Source: Caulobacteraceae bacterium (GTDB lineage: Bacteria; Pseudomonadota; Alphaproteobacteria; Caulobacterales; Caulobacteraceae). From it: 64,000 bases of DNA. Below are positions 34,225-43,783 of this stretch, piece after piece. Every line of letters begins with the position of its first letter. The first letter of the stretch is position 1. Position numbers and translations under genes: made by a program. Under the pieces are notes generated by a model. The model ran no database searches. It saw only the letters and a list, made by a program, of their open reading frames with translations, and was not told the origin of the DNA. The DNA is taken from assembly GCA_947475735.1 (NCBI GenBank), contig CANJLQ010000009.1, positions 62,001 through 126,000 of the forward strand. The letters are read 5' to 3'.

Positions 34225-35296
34225 AGCCGCCCTCGACGATCCGCAATCGACCTTCTCCGGCACGCGCGAGGTCGATCCCCGATACCGGCTCAACGAGGCC
34301 GCGCTCGATGCCTGGATGGCCGCCAACGTCGCGGCCTACGCCGGCCCCCTGACGGTGCGCCAGTTCAAGGGAGGACAGTCGAACCCGACCTATGAGCTGA
34401 CGACGCCCAGCGCCGCCTATGTGCTGCGCCGCAAGCCGCCCGGCGTCCTGCTGCCGTCCGCCCACGCCGTGGACCGCGAATTCACCGTGATCTCGGCCCT
34501 GCATGCTCAGGGTTTCCCGGTCGCCCGGCCGCATGCGCTCTGCACCGACGAAGGCGTCATCGGCTCGATCTTCTACGTCATGGACAAGGTCGAGGGGCGG
34601 GTGCTGTGGGACCTGAAACTGCCCGGCATGACCCCGGACCAGCGCCGCGCCATCTATGACGCCCAGGTCGACACCCTGGCTCGGCTACACAGCTTCGCGC
34701 CCGAGTCGATCGGCCTGTCGGACTACGGCAAGCCCGGCAACTATTTCGCCCGCCAGGTGGGCCGCTGGACCAAGCAGTATCAGGCGTCAGAGACCCATCC
34801 GATCCCCGACATGGATCGGCTGATCGCCTTCCTCCCGCAGGGCCTGCCGCCCGAGGGGCCGACCCGGATCGTCCACGGCGACTTCCGGCTGGACAACATG
34901 ATCCTGGCTCCGGATGCGGCTGAGGTCCGGGCCGTGCTGGACTGGGAGCTGTCGACGCTCGGCGATCCCCTGGCGGACTTCTCCTATCTGCTGATCGCCT
35001 GGGCGATCCCGGCCACGTTGCGGAACGGGCTGGCGGGTGCGGACTTGAAAGAACTCGGCATCCCATCGGTCGAGGAGACCGTGGCCCGCTATTCGGAGAA
35101 GACCGGCTCGCCCCCGCCTGCGAACCTCGACTGGCTGTTCGCCTACAACCTGTTCCGCCTCGCGGCCATCTGTCAGGGCATTGCCGGTCGGGTCAGGGAC
35201 GGAACGGCCGCCTCGGCGCATGCCCGGACCATGGCCGCCCAGGTGGAGCCGCTGGCGGCGGGTGCCTGGAGCTTCGCCAGGAAGGCGGGGGCGTGA
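34217..35296 (+). CDS. ACAD10-type phosphotransferase (aminoglycoside phosphotransferase fold)
   Basis: From ATG 34217 the protein is 359 residues, overlapping glpK by 8 bases. The protein-kinase-like fold shows FKGGQSNPTYELTTPSAAYVLRRKPPG (nucleotide loop and Lys), RIVHGDFRLDNMILAP (catalytic HGDxxxxN) and VLDWELSTLGDPLADFSYLL (DWE metal site). This subgroup is found with acyl-CoA dehydrogenases, as in human ACAD10/11, where the kinase acts on 4-hydroxyacyl-CoA. It is not an antibiotic-resistance enzyme by that relationship. Coupling to glpK is likely transcriptional rather than functional. Confidence 0.9.
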
Positions 35297-35351
35297 CCGA
35301 CGCTCGAGCCACGGTCTGAGCGTTCGCCACTAGACCTTCAGATTTCAAACG

Positions 35352-35552
35352 CTTGTCATCCCGGCCGACGCGCAGCGGAGGGCCGGGACCGCAGCGCGGC
35401 CCTGCCTCCTTCCGGTCGACCGTAGGGCGAACCGGGAGCATGGCGGCTTCGACCCCGGTTGCCTTGGCGTCGGCCCGGCTCATCGGCCGGGCCCAGGCGA
35501 TTAATCGGGTTTGCGTCCCGGCTCTTCGCTGCGCTTCGGCCGGGATGACAAG
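35352..35552. repeat. Paired inverted REP-like repeat between phosphotransferase and priA
   Basis: CTTGTCATCCCGGCCG at 35352-35367 recurs inverted at 35537-35552 with all 16 bases matching. Just inside, CAGCGGAGGGCCGGGAC (35373-35389) and its inverted partner at 35514-35530 match at 15 of 17 positions. Each arm is itself a hairpin, so two palindromic units face each other across about 120 bases. The gap 35297-35587 shows no gene besides these. Confidence 0.7.
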
Positions 35553-35587
35553 AAGGGTCTGGGTCGGGGTGAGCGCAGGGGTCGGGA

Positions 35588-37750
35588 TCAGAGAAAACTA
35601 TACGGATCCACGTCCACGCTCAGCCGCACCGACCCCGGCACCTTCACGCGACCCAGCCAGGCCCGCAGGAACCCTTGCAGGTCCACGTCCCGGTCCGCGC
35701 GCACCAGCAGTCGCTTCCGCCGCCGTCCGCGCACCAGCGCCAGGGGCGCGTCGGCGGGACCATAGACCTCCAGCCGTTCGGCGTTCGGGATGGCCGCAGC
35801 CAGCGCCGTGGCGACCCGGTCCACTGCCCCGGCGTCCTCGCCCGACAGAATGATCGCCGCCAGACGGCCATGGGGCGGCAGGGCGGCGGCCTCGCGCTCG
35901 CCCATCTCGGCCTCGACGAAGGCGTCCCGGTCACCGGCGGCCAGAGCCATCAGCACCGGGTGGTCGGGCGTCCAGGTCTGCAGCAGGGCGCGCCCCGGCC
36001 GATCCGCCCGCCCGGCCCGCCCCGTCGCCTGGGTCAGCAGCTGCCAGGTCCGTTCGGCCGCGCGCAGGTCGCCGCCGCGCAGGCCCAGGTCCGCATCGAC
36101 CACCCCGACCAGCGTCAGGCGCGGAAAGTTGTGGCCTTTCGCCGCCGCCTGGGTGGCGACCAGAATATCGATCTCGCCCTCGGTCATCCGCTGGATCATG
36201 GCCCGCGCCGCCCGCGCGTCGGGCACGGTGTCGGAGCTGAACACCGCCGTTCGGGCCTCGGGAAACAGCGCCCGCGCCTCCTCCTCGACCCGCTCGACCC
36301 CCGGCCCGACCGAGACCAGGGTGTCCTCGGCCCCGCAGGCCGGGCAATGCCTGGGACGCGGCATGGAAAAACCGGTCAGGTGGCAGACCAGCCGCCCGGT
36401 ATAGCGATGCTCGACCAACCAGCTGTCGGTGTCCGGCGCCGTCAGCCGATGCCCGCAGGCGCGGCACAGGACGACGGGCGCATAGCCGCGTCGGTTCAGA
36501 AACAAGAGCACCTGCTCGCCCGCCTGAAGCGTCTCGACCATGGCCTCGCGCAGTAGCGGCGACAGCCACTGGTCGCGCTCGGGCGGGGTCTGCCTCAGGT
36601 CCAGCAACCGGATGTCGGGCAAGGTCGCGGCCCCGTGCCGCCGCCCCAGCTTCAGCCAGCCATAGCGGCCTTGGCGCGCGTTCCACAGCGTCTCCAGCGA
36701 CGGCGTGGCAGAGGCCAGGACCACCGTCGCCCCCTCGATCCGGGCCCGGGCGACCGCCAGGTCGCGGCCGTGATAGACGAGGCCGTCCTCCTGTTTGAAC
36801 GAGCCGTCGTGCTCCTCGTCGACGATCAGCAGGCGCAGCTTCGGGAACGGCAGGAACAGGGCCGAGCGGGCACCGACCACGATGTTGCATCGGCCTGCCA
36901 CCACCGCTTCCCACACCTGTCGCCGTCGCGGCGGGGCGACGCCGGAGTGCCATTCGGCCGGGGCCGCGCCGAACCGGGCGGTGATCCGCGCGATCAGGTC
37001 CTGGGTCAGGGCGATCTCGGGCAGCAGGATCAGCACCTGCGCCGCCGGATCGGTCCTGAGCGTCCGCGCCACGGCCTCCAGATAGGCCTCGGTCTTGCCC
37101 GAGCCGGTGACGCCGTCCAGCAGGAACGCCGCGTAGCCGCCCTGTATCGTCGCGGCCGACAGGGCCTCGGCGGCGGCCGCCTGGTCTGGGTTCAGCTCGG
37201 CCGGGCGGTGATCGGGATCGGGCGCGTCGAAGGCGGCGACGGCGGCGATCTCGATGATTTCCAGCACCCCCTCGTCCAGAAGCCCCTTGACCACGCCTGA
37301 CGAAACGCCCGCCGCCCGCGCCAGATCGGCGGTCGGCATCGCCCGTTCGCCGAGCGCCTCCAGCAGCGCCGTCCGCGCTGCCGTCGGCCGCGCCGGCTGT
37401 CGGTCGCCGACGCGGCGCACCCGTCGCTCCGGGCGGGGCGCGGGGTTGCGCAGTCCCTTCAGCGCCATGGCCGCCATCTCGCCCGGCGGGCTCAGGGTCC
37501 AGCGCGCCGCCCATTCGACGAAGGCCAGGGTGCCCTCCGGCAGGGGCGGATCGGTCAACCGTTGCTCCACCGCCTTGAGTCGTCGGTTGGAGCCCGTGGT
37601 CTCGCGCACCTCCGCGACCACGCCGCGCATAAGCCGGGGCCCCAGCGGCACGGCCACCTGGTCGCCGCGGGCCAGCCCCAGACCCTCGGGCACCTCGTAG
37701 TCGAAGGCCTCGTGGACCGGCAGGGGAATGAGGACCGAGGCGATTTTCAC
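35588..37750 (-). CDS. priA: Primosomal replication restart helicase PriA
   Basis: I chose GTG 37750, preceded by GGGGGAGG, giving 720 residues. The N-terminal 3'-DNA-binding domain (about 1-100) leads to helicase lobes with Walker [23 protein letters not shown] (DEEH box) and helicase motifs including [14 protein letters not shown]. Two zinc-binding clusters are present (CRACGH, CPACG, with C-V-CHL between). It reloads DnaB at stalled forks. The gene is flanked on both sides by palindromic repeats, and the ribosome-binding site lies in the end of the upstream one. Confidence 0.96.
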   Translation of the reverse strand: MKIASVLIPLPVHEAFDYEVPEGLGLARGDQVAVPLGPRLMRGVVAEVRETTGSNRRLKAVEQRLTDPPLPEGTLAFVEWAARWTLSPPGEMAAMALKGLRNPAPRPERRVRRVGDRQPARPTAARTALLEALGERAMPTADLARAAGVSSGVVKGLLDEGVLEIIEIAAVAAFDAPDPDHRPAELNPDQAAAAEALSAATIQGGYAAFLLDGVTGSGKTEAYLEAVARTLRTDPAAQVLILLPEIALTQDLIARITARFGAAPAEWHSGVAPPRRRQVWEAVVAGRCNIVVGARSALFLPFPKLRLLIVDEEHDGSFKQEDGLVYHGRDLAVARARIEGATVVLASATPSLETLWNARQGRYGWLKLGRRHGAATLPDIRLLDLRQTPPERDQWLSPLLREAMVETLQAGEQVLLFLNRRGYAPVVLCRACGHRLTAPDTDSWLVEHRYTGRLVCHLTGFSMPRPRHCPACGAEDTLVSVGPGVERVEEEARALFPEARTAVFSSDTVPDARAARAMIQRMTEGEIDILVATQAAAKGHNFPRLTLVGVVDADLGLRGGDLRAAERTWQLLTQATGRAGRADRPGRALLQTWTPDHPVLMALAAGDRDAFVEAEMGEREAAALPPHGRLAAIILSGEDAGAVDRVATALAAAIPNAERLEVYGPADAPLALVRGRRRKRLLVRADRDVDLQGFLRAWLGRVKVPGSVRLSVDVDPYSFL

Positions 37751-37751
37751 C

Positions 37752-37881
37752 AATCCTCCCCCCTCGGGGGAGGTGGATCCGAGCAAAGCGAGGAGACGGA
37801 GGGGGCAAGTTCGGGCGCCGGCATGCGCGGCTGGCCCCTTCCACCGCTTCGCGGTCCCCCTCTCCCAACGGGGGAGGATTT
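37752..37881. repeat. MITE-like intergenic repeat between priA and tal
   Basis: The ends read AATCCTCCCCCC (37752-37763) and GGGGGAGGATT (37870-37880), inverted, each part of a local C-run/G-run hairpin. The interior has CGGAGGGGGC and GGCCCCTTCCACCGCTTCGC blocks typical of a repeat family common in Brevundimonas and other Alphaproteobacteria. No open frame is inside. Confidence 0.7.
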
Positions 37882-37924
37882 TGAGGGTCGCGTGATCCCA
37901 CTGCTCCCGCTACAAGCCCGCGCC

Positions 37925-38578
37925 ATGAAACTGTTCCTCGACACCGCCGACGTCGCCGTCATCCGCGAGATGCTGCCCACCGGAATGGTGGACGGCGTCA
38001 CCACCAATCCCACGCTGATCGCCAAGTCCGGTCGAGTCATCGCCGAGGTCATCGCCGAGATTTGCGCCCTGGTCGAGGGCCCGATTTCGGCCGAGGCCGT
38101 GGCGACCGACTTCGAGACCATGGTCAAGGAGGGCGACAAGCTGGCCGCCATCGCCCCGAACGTGGTCGTGAAGCTGCCCCTGACCTGGGACGGGCTGCGC
38201 GCCGCCCGCGCGTTTTCCGACAAGGGCATCAAGACCAACGTCACCCTGTGCTTCTCGGTGGCCCAGGCGATGCTGGCGGCCAAGGCGGGCGCGACCTTCG
38301 TCTCGCCCTTCGTCGGGCGGCTGGACGACCACGGGGCCGACGGCGGCGAGCTGATCGAGGCCATCCGTGTCCTCTACGACGTCCACGGCTTCGAGACCCA
38401 GATCCTGGCCGCGTCGCTGCGCCATCCCGCCCATGTCGAGGCCGCGGCCCTGGCCGGGGCGGACGCCGCGACCCTCCCGGCCGACACCTTCAAGGCCCTG
38501 GTCAAGCACCCGTTAACCGACAAGGGGCTTGATGCCTTCCTGGCGGACTGGGGCAAGACCGGCCAGTCGATCCTCTAG
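37925..38578 (+). CDS. tal: Transaldolase, short TalC/fructose-6-phosphate aldolase type
   Basis: The 217-residue protein from ATG 37925 is a class I aldolase barrel. [49 protein letters not shown] with the Schiff-base Lys, [29 protein letters not shown] and [20 protein letters not shown] are hallmark blocks. Length and the short N-terminus fit the decameric transaldolase/FSA subfamily, most members of which are real transaldolases in the pentose-phosphate pathway. DUF484 and xerC follow on the same strand. Confidence 0.95.
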   Translation: MKLFLDTADVAVIREMLPTGMVDGVTTNPTLIAKSGRVIAEVIAEICALVEGPISAEAVATDFETMVKEGDKLAAIAPNVVVKLPLTWDGLRAARAFSDKGIKTNVTLCFSVAQAMLAAKAGATFVSPFVGRLDDHGADGGELIEAIRVLYDVHGFETQILAASLRHPAHVEAAALAGADAATLPADTFKALVKHPLTDKGLDAFLADWGKTGQSIL

Positions 38579-38642
38579 CGGATCGACGAACAGAAGCGCT
38601 CCGATTCTCTCATCCGCCCCGGCGTTCCGGGAGGAGCGCCGC

Positions 38643-39353
38643 GTGACCTCGAAGGACCAGACCGCCGACCTGTTCGCTGATCGGGAGCCTCATTGGCCCG
38701 ACGTGCGGGCCTGGCTGCAGGCCAACCCCCAGACCCTGCTGGACGACCGTTCCCTACTGGAGGAGATCGGGCTGACGGTGCGGGAGCGCAACGTCGTCGA
38801 GTTCGGCCGCGCCGCCCTGACCAAGCTGGAAGCGGCCGCCGAGCGCGAGGCCGACGCCCGAAAGCGCATCGAGGACATCGCCCGCGCCAACTTCGCCGCC
38901 CAGACCCAGACCCATGTCGCGGCCCTTGATCTGATGGAGGCGAGGAACCATTCCGACCTCGCCCGCCGCCTCGACGCCGTGTCGGTGGCCCGGTTCGGCC
39001 TTTGCGCGGCGGCGGTGGCGATCGAGAAGCCCGGCGGCGTGCCCTTCGGCTGGCGCGCCCTGGAAGCCGGAGGCGTCGACGCCTGGCTGGGCGGACACGG
39101 CATGACCTGGCTGGGGCCCATGTTCGAGGGGCTGGACCTGTTCGGTCCGGCGACAGACGAAGTGCGTTCTGTCGCCCTGATCCGGATGTCGCTGCACCTG
39201 GGCGGCGAGCGGGGCGAGCAGGCGCGGCCGGGGCTGGCCGCCTTCGGTTCGCCGGAGCCCGAGGGATTCACGGCTGGCATGGGGTGCGAGCTTGTGGCCT
39301 TCGTCGCGGGAGTGACGGCGCGGGTCGCCGAACGCTGGCCGGTCCTGGGTTGA
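38643..39353 (+). CDS. DUF484 (GAF-like) family protein
   Basis: GTG 38643 is preceded by GAGGAG at 38631-38636 with good spacing, giving 236 residues. VRAWLQANPQTLLDDRSLLEEIGL is the usual DUF484 opening, followed by a coiled coil (ALTKLEAAAEREADARKRIEDI) and a GAF-like alpha/beta domain ending CELVAFVAGVTARVAERW. The family has no settled role but commonly precedes xerC, as here where it ends one base before xerC begins. Cotranslation with XerC suggests a link to chromosome-dimer resolution; this is inference. Confidence 0.92.
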   Translation: MTSKDQTADLFADREPHWPDVRAWLQANPQTLLDDRSLLEEIGLTVRERNVVEFGRAALTKLEAAAEREADARKRIEDIARANFAAQTQTHVAALDLMEARNHSDLARRLDAVSVARFGLCAAAVAIEKPGGVPFGWRALEAGGVDAWLGGHGMTWLGPMFEGLDLFGPATDEVRSVALIRMSLHLGGERGEQARPGLAAFGSPEPEGFTAGMGCELVAFVAGVTARVAERWPVLG

Positions 39354-39354
39354 G

Positions 39355-40269
39355 ATGACGGCGTCCGAGGCGCTCGCGGCCTGGCTGGAGCATCTGGCGC
39401 ACGAGCGGCGGCTGTCGCCCCGCACGCTGGAGGCTTATGGCCACATCGGTCGGACCTGGCTGGCCTTTCTGGAGCGGCACCGGGGCGAGCCACAGCGGCT
39501 GTCGGACCTGGGCACCGTCACCGCCGCCGAGGTGCGTGCGCATCTGGCCGAACGACGAAGTGGAGACACGCCCCTGGTCGCCCGGTCGCTGAGCCAGACC
39601 CTGTCGGCTATCCGCACTTTTCACGGCTTTCTGGATCGCCGTTGCGGCGTACCGACCCCGCAGCTGGCCCTGGTGCGCGGCCCGCGGGTCAAGCCGTCCC
39701 TGCCCCGGCCGGTCAGCGCAGATCAGGCGCGGGGCATGATCGCCGAACCCGCGCTCGATCCCGACGCCGAGCCGTGGGAGGCCCTGCGCGACGCTGCGGT
39801 TCTCAGCCTGCTCTACGGCTGCGGCCTGCGGATTTCCGAGGCGCTGAGCCTGACCCGCGCCGACGCTCCCCTGCCCGAGACGATCCGCATCACCGGCAAG
39901 GGCGGCAAGACGCGCCAAGTGCCGGTCCTTCCTGCGGTCCGCCGGGCGGTCGACGAGGCGCTGGCTGCCCAACCGTTTCCGCTCGAACCCAGCGACGCCC
40001 TGTTCCGGGCCCGCCGGGGCGGCCCCCTGTCGGCACGGCACGTCCAGGCGACGGTCCAGCGATTGAGAGGACGGCTGGGCCTGCCCGCCTCGGCCACGCC
40101 GCACGCCCTGCGCCACAGTTTCGCGACCCATCTGCTGGGCGCGGGGGCCGACCTGCGCTCGATCCAGGAACTGCTGGGCCACGCCAGCCTGTCGACGACC
40201 CAGAAATACACCGCCGTCGACGCCGCCCACCTGCTGGGGGCCTATGCGGCGGCGCATCCGCGGGCTTGA
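39355..40269 (+). CDS. xerC: Tyrosine recombinase XerC
   Basis: The 304-residue site-specific recombinase has an N-terminal SAM-like core-binding domain (about 1-110) and a C-terminal catalytic domain. All six expected active-site residues can be placed: Arg159 (GLRISEAL), Lys182 (TGKGGK), His250 and Arg253 (HALRHSFATHL), His276 (LLGHASLSTT) and the nucleophile Tyr285 (QKYT). With XerD and FtsK it resolves chromosome dimers at dif. Its start follows the DUF484 stop by one base. Confidence 0.96.
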   Translation: MTASEALAAWLEHLAHERRLSPRTLEAYGHIGRTWLAFLERHRGEPQRLSDLGTVTAAEVRAHLAERRSGDTPLVARSLSQTLSAIRTFHGFLDRRCGVPTPQLALVRGPRVKPSLPRPVSADQARGMIAEPALDPDAEPWEALRDAAVLSLLYGCGLRISEALSLTRADAPLPETIRITGKGGKTRQVPVLPAVRRAVDEALAAQPFPLEPSDALFRARRGGPLSARHVQATVQRLRGRLGLPASATPHALRHSFATHLLGAGADLRSIQELLGHASLSTTQKYTAVDAAHLLGAYAAAHPRA

Positions 40270-40273
40270 GCGC

Positions 40274-40603
40274 CTAAGGGCGGGGGCGCTGATCCAGGTT
40301 GAGCGAGCGGCCCATCTCGCGACCGAAGGCGTTCGATCCGGGCACCCGCTCCATGACGACGATCGGCGCGGGGCAACCCCGGACGCGGCGTTCGAGCAGG
40401 AGATACATCCCCACCGGCTCGTCGCCCTCGCGCCAGGCCAGTCCGCCACCGGGGCGGATGGGTTCCGCGGCACGGCTCAACAGGCCGTCGCACCCCGACG
40501 GTGGTGACCAGAGGTTTCGACCGATCGCATTCGGCTCGCCGCGCGGGCGCTCGGGCACCGGCGCGGACTGAAGCGCCGCGCTGAGCAAAAGAAGGGAGAG
40601 CAT
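40274..40603 (-). CDS. Small exported protein, unknown function
   Basis: The 109-residue product has AGGAG six bases before its ATG and a signal-peptide-like start (MLSLLLLSAALQSAP). The mature part contains SPPSGCDGLLSRAAEPIRPG and YLLLERRVRGCPAPIVVMER, giving two cysteines that could pair, and ends with a charged tail. I do not recognise a family. It is convergent with xerC (4 bases between). The upstream gap to the protease gene is 137 bases and includes a short GTCCCGGGGATGAC motif resembling the repeat family seen elsewhere. Confidence 0.7.
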   Translation of the reverse strand: MLSLLLLSAALQSAPVPERPRGEPNAIGRNLWSPPSGCDGLLSRAAEPIRPGGGLAWREGDEPVGMYLLLERRVRGCPAPIVVMERVPGSNAFGREMGRSLNLDQRPRP

Positions 40604-40740
40604 CGCATTCTCCTGTCCTGATGGCGCAGCCTACCACCTCCCAGCAGGTCCCGGGGATGACGAAACCGTAATCGGACCACGGCTAGGCGCGGTGCCGCGA
40701 TGGGCATAGCCTATGGCAAAGCTCCGGGGAGGGAGCCGCC

Positions 40741-41697
40741 GTGGACCAACGAGGCGCAGGCCCAGCCACGATCCACCGCCGCTCGGTGGTTGCAGGCCTG
40801 GCGGCAGCCGGCCTGTTCGCGCCGGCCGTGGTCGCCCAGACCGAGCCGGGGGCCGAAGGCCTGTCGGTCAACAGCCTGACCCGCATGGCCGCCAACGTGC
40901 GGGTGAACGGCCGCCGGGCGGTGTTCGTGTTGGACACAGGGGCGGAACGGACCGCGATCTCGGCGGATCTCGCCCAGTCCCTGGAGCTGCCGGCTGGGCC
41001 GGAGATGATCGTCCACGGCGTCACGGCGGCCCGCGCCGTGCCGTCGGTCATCCTTCCCCGGCTCCTCTTCGGCGGTCGCAGCTTCAGCGGGATCGTCGCG
41101 CCCGTCTTCGACCGATCCAGCCTGGCCGCGGACGGGTTGGTCGGGCTGGATGTCCTCTCGCGGTTTCGCCTCGAGATGGACCTGGTCCGTCGCCGGGTGC
41201 TGATCCATTCCTCGGGCGACGGCGTGTCGACGATCGTGCCCTCCACGCGGCTGGTCATCAGCGATCGGGTGCGATCGGGCCGGTTCGGGCAGTTGATCCT
41301 GCTGAACGTGCTGGTCCAAGGCCGGGTCGTGGAGGCCTTCGTGGATTCAGGCGCACAGTACTCGATCGGCAACCCGGCGTTGCTGGCCGCCGTCAATCGA
41401 TCGACGGAGGCGGGGTTGATCGACGTCTTTGGCGTCACCGGCCAGACCCTGCGGGCGCGGTTGGGCCGGGTCGACGACCTCCGGATCGACGGAAAGGACC
41501 TGGGGGCGACCCCCCTGCTGTTCGCCGATCTTCACGCCTTTGAAGCTCTGGGCCTGAACGACCGGCCGGCCATCCTGCTGGGCGCCGACATCCTGTACCG
41601 TTTCCAGCGGGTTACGCTGGATTATGGACGGGGCCGGGTGGCGTTCGGTCGGGTGCGGCCCGCCTTCGCGCCGCCGCCGGCGCGTGGTCAGGCCTGA
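40741..41697 (+). CDS. Retropepsin-like aspartyl protease with two D-S/T-G lobes, Tat-type signal
   Basis: The GTG start is preceded by GGGAGGGAG, giving 318 residues. The N-terminus HRRSVVAGLAAAGLFAPAVV looks like a twin-arginine signal. Residue Asp65 lies in VFVLDTGAER and Asp202 in AFVDSGAQYSIG, so one chain carries both active-site halves of a pepsin-like pair, each followed by a hydrophobic-hydrophobic-glycine strand (DGLVGLDVL; PAILLGADIL). The family (gag-asp_proteas_2 type) usually has one copy of this motif per chain. Convergent with lpdA, 2 bases apart. Confidence 0.88.
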   Translation: MDQRGAGPATIHRRSVVAGLAAAGLFAPAVVAQTEPGAEGLSVNSLTRMAANVRVNGRRAVFVLDTGAERTAISADLAQSLELPAGPEMIVHGVTAARAVPSVILPRLLFGGRSFSGIVAPVFDRSSLAADGLVGLDVLSRFRLEMDLVRRRVLIHSSGDGVSTIVPSTRLVISDRVRSGRFGQLILLNVLVQGRVVEAFVDSGAQYSIGNPALLAAVNRSTEAGLIDVFGVTGQTLRARLGRVDDLRIDGKDLGATPLLFADLHAFEALGLNDRPAILLGADILYRFQRVTLDYGRGRVAFGRVRPAFAPPPARGQA

Positions 41698-41699
41698 AC

Positions 41700-43115
41700 C
41701 TAGGCCTGCATCGTCCACCCTTCGACGCCCATGGCCGCCTGTTTAACGGCTTCGGAACGGGTCGGGTGGGCGTGAGAGGTCCGCGCCAGGTCTTCCGACG
41801 CGCCGCCGAACGCCATGGCGACGCAGGCCTCGCCGATCATCTCGCCGGCCTGTGGGCCCATGATGTGGACGCCCAGAATGCGATCGGTCGCGGCGTCGGC
41901 CAGGACCTTGGCATAGCCGTCTGTCTCGTGGTTGATCTTGGCGCGGCTGTTGGCGGTGAAGGGGAATTTGCCGGACTTGTAGGCCACGCCGTCAGCCTTG
42001 AGCTGGTCCTCGGTCTTGCCGACCCAGGCGACCTCGGGGAAGGTATAGACCACGCTGGGCACCAGATTGTAGTCGACGTGACCGGCCTTGCCCGCGATCA
42101 GCTCGATGGCGGCGACGGCGTCTTCCTCAGCCTTGTGGGCCAGCATCGGGCCGGTGGTGACGTCGCCGATCACCCACACGCCATCCGCCACCTTGAAGTG
42201 GTCGCCGACGATGACGCCGCGCTTGTCGGTCTGAACGCCCACGGTCTCCAGACCCAGGCCCGCCGTGTAGGGACGACGGCCGATCGCGACCAGGACGACG
42301 TCACCGGTCAGGGTCTCGGCCGCGCCGCCCGCAGCGGGTTCGACGGTCAGTTCGACGCCGGCCTCGGTGACCTTCGATCCGGTGACCTTTGAGCCCAGCT
42401 TGAAGGTCATGCCCTGCTTGGTCAGGGCGCGCTGGAAGGCGGTGGCCAGGTCGGAATCCATGCCCGGGGTGATGCGCGGCAGATACTCCACCACGGTGAC
42501 CTCGGCCCCCAGACGCCGCCAGACCGAGCCGAGCTCCAGCCCGATGATGCCCGCGCCGACGACGATCAGCGTCTTGGGCACGGCCGGCAGATCGAGCGCG
42601 CCGGTCGAATCGACGACCTTTCCGGGCACGAAATCGACGCCGGGCAGGGGCGTGGGCTCCGAGCCCGTGGCGATGACGATGTCCTTGGCCTTCAGCGTCG
42701 TCTTCGATCCGTCGGCGGCCTCGACCTCGACCGTGCCGGGCCCGGCGATGCGGCCGCGCCCTTTGATCCAGTCGGCCTTGTTCTTCTTGAACAGGAACTC
42801 GATGCCCTTGGTCAGGGCCGTCACGCTGTCCTGCTTCTGCTTCATCATGACGGGCAGGTTCAGCCTGGGCGTGACCTCGATGCCGATGCCGGCGAAGTCC
42901 CTGGACGCCGCCTCGAACATCTCCGACGCATGCAGCAGGGCCTTGGACGGCATGCAGCCGACGTTCAGGCATGTGCCGCCCAGGGTCTCGCGCATCTCGA
43001 CGCAGGCGACCTTGAGGCCCAGCTGCCCCGCGCGGATCGCGGCATTGTAGCCGCCCGGTCCGCCGCCGATGATCACGACGTCATAGGAGGCGGGGGTGGG
43101 GGCGGCTTCGGCCAT
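41700..43115 (-). CDS. lpdA: Dihydrolipoyl dehydrogenase (E3)
   Basis: A 471-residue flavoprotein that re-oxidises dihydrolipoamide in 2-oxoacid dehydrogenase complexes. FAD loop VVIIGGGPGGYNAAIRAGQL, the redox disulfide GGTCLNVGCMPSKALL, NAD loop VVGAGIIGLELGSVW and the C-terminal interface SHAHPTRSEAVKQAAMGVEG with catalytic His-Glu are intact. It is the likely E3 partner of SucA/SucB, though it is about 39 kb away and convergent with the aspartyl protease gene. Confidence 0.97.
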   Translation of the reverse strand: MAEAAPTPASYDVVIIGGGPGGYNAAIRAGQLGLKVACVEMRETLGGTCLNVGCMPSKALLHASEMFEAASRDFAGIGIEVTPRLNLPVMMKQKQDSVTALTKGIEFLFKKNKADWIKGRGRIAGPGTVEVEAADGSKTTLKAKDIVIATGSEPTPLPGVDFVPGKVVDSTGALDLPAVPKTLIVVGAGIIGLELGSVWRRLGAEVTVVEYLPRITPGMDSDLATAFQRALTKQGMTFKLGSKVTGSKVTEAGVELTVEPAAGGAAETLTGDVVLVAIGRRPYTAGLGLETVGVQTDKRGVIVGDHFKVADGVWVIGDVTTGPMLAHKAEEDAVAAIELIAGKAGHVDYNLVPSVVYTFPEVAWVGKTEDQLKADGVAYKSGKFPFTANSRAKINHETDGYAKVLADAATDRILGVHIMGPQAGEMIGEACVAMAFGGASEDLARTSHAHPTRSEAVKQAAMGVEGWTMQA

Positions 43116-43251
43116 GGCATCCTCGGGGGTGGGCGCGTTCGGGGGGACGGGCGCTGTCCTAGCGCCTGACCCGCCGGGGTCAACCGCTACGGCGCATATG
43201 GGGCCCGGTGGCTCCGCGTGCGAGGGGGACCGGACCGCGTCCAGACCTGTC

Positions 43252-43758
43252 TCAGCCTGCGAACTGCCCGGGTTGGCGCCGTCGTCCCCTCCGTTGCGAG
43301 ACCACCACCACCAGCACCCCGATCAGCAACAGGACGCCGAGGATCAGCCAGGTCGGATCGACCGGCAGGCCGGTCGGCGCCACGGCCTCGGCCGACCGCT
43401 GGGCCAGTTCTCCGCCCCCGCCATAGGTATCGGCCTGGATCGAGGCTTCGGCCGGCCCCCCACCCGAGCGGTCGATCGCCAGTCGCAGCACAGCGTCGGC
43501 CAAAAACCCCAGGAAATAGGCGACGGCCGCGCGCGGGTTTCCTGCGCCCAGCATCACCGCCGCGATCAGGTACAGAAGCACCGCCCCGATCCAGAGCGCG
43601 GCGCCGGACAGGCCGCCTCCGGCTTCGATCAGGCCCCGCGCCCGCTCCCAGGCCACGTCGAGTGGCGCGCCTTCGAAAAAGGGCGTCAGGACCGGCCAGG
43701 CCAGCCACCCGCTATAGGCGATGACCGCCAGGACCAGGAGGGTGCGGACGATCTTCAT
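43252..43758 (-). CDS. Membrane protein, paralogue of the next gene (copy 1)
   Basis: The 168-residue product has an N-terminal membrane segment (TLLVLAVIAYSGWLAWPVL), a middle one (LWIGAVLLYLIAAVMLG), an AYFLGFLADAVLRL amphipathic stretch and a C-terminal one (WLILGVLLLIGVLVVVV) ending in a basic tail. It shares YxGWLxWPxxxP, LWxGxxLLYLxAAV and AYFLxF with the neighbour at 43784-44281, so the two arose by tandem duplication. No family is recognised. It is 25 bases downstream of the other copy and probably co-transcribed. Confidence 0.82.
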   Translation of the reverse strand: MKIVRTLLVLAVIAYSGWLAWPVLTPFFEGAPLDVAWERARGLIEAGGGLSGAALWIGAVLLYLIAAVMLGAGNPRAAVAYFLGFLADAVLRLAIDRSGGGPAEASIQADTYGGGGELAQRSAEAVAPTGLPVDPTWLILGVLLLIGVLVVVVSQRRGRRRQPGQFAG

Positions 43759-43783
43759 CGCGGCCTCGCAGAGGGTTCGGGGT

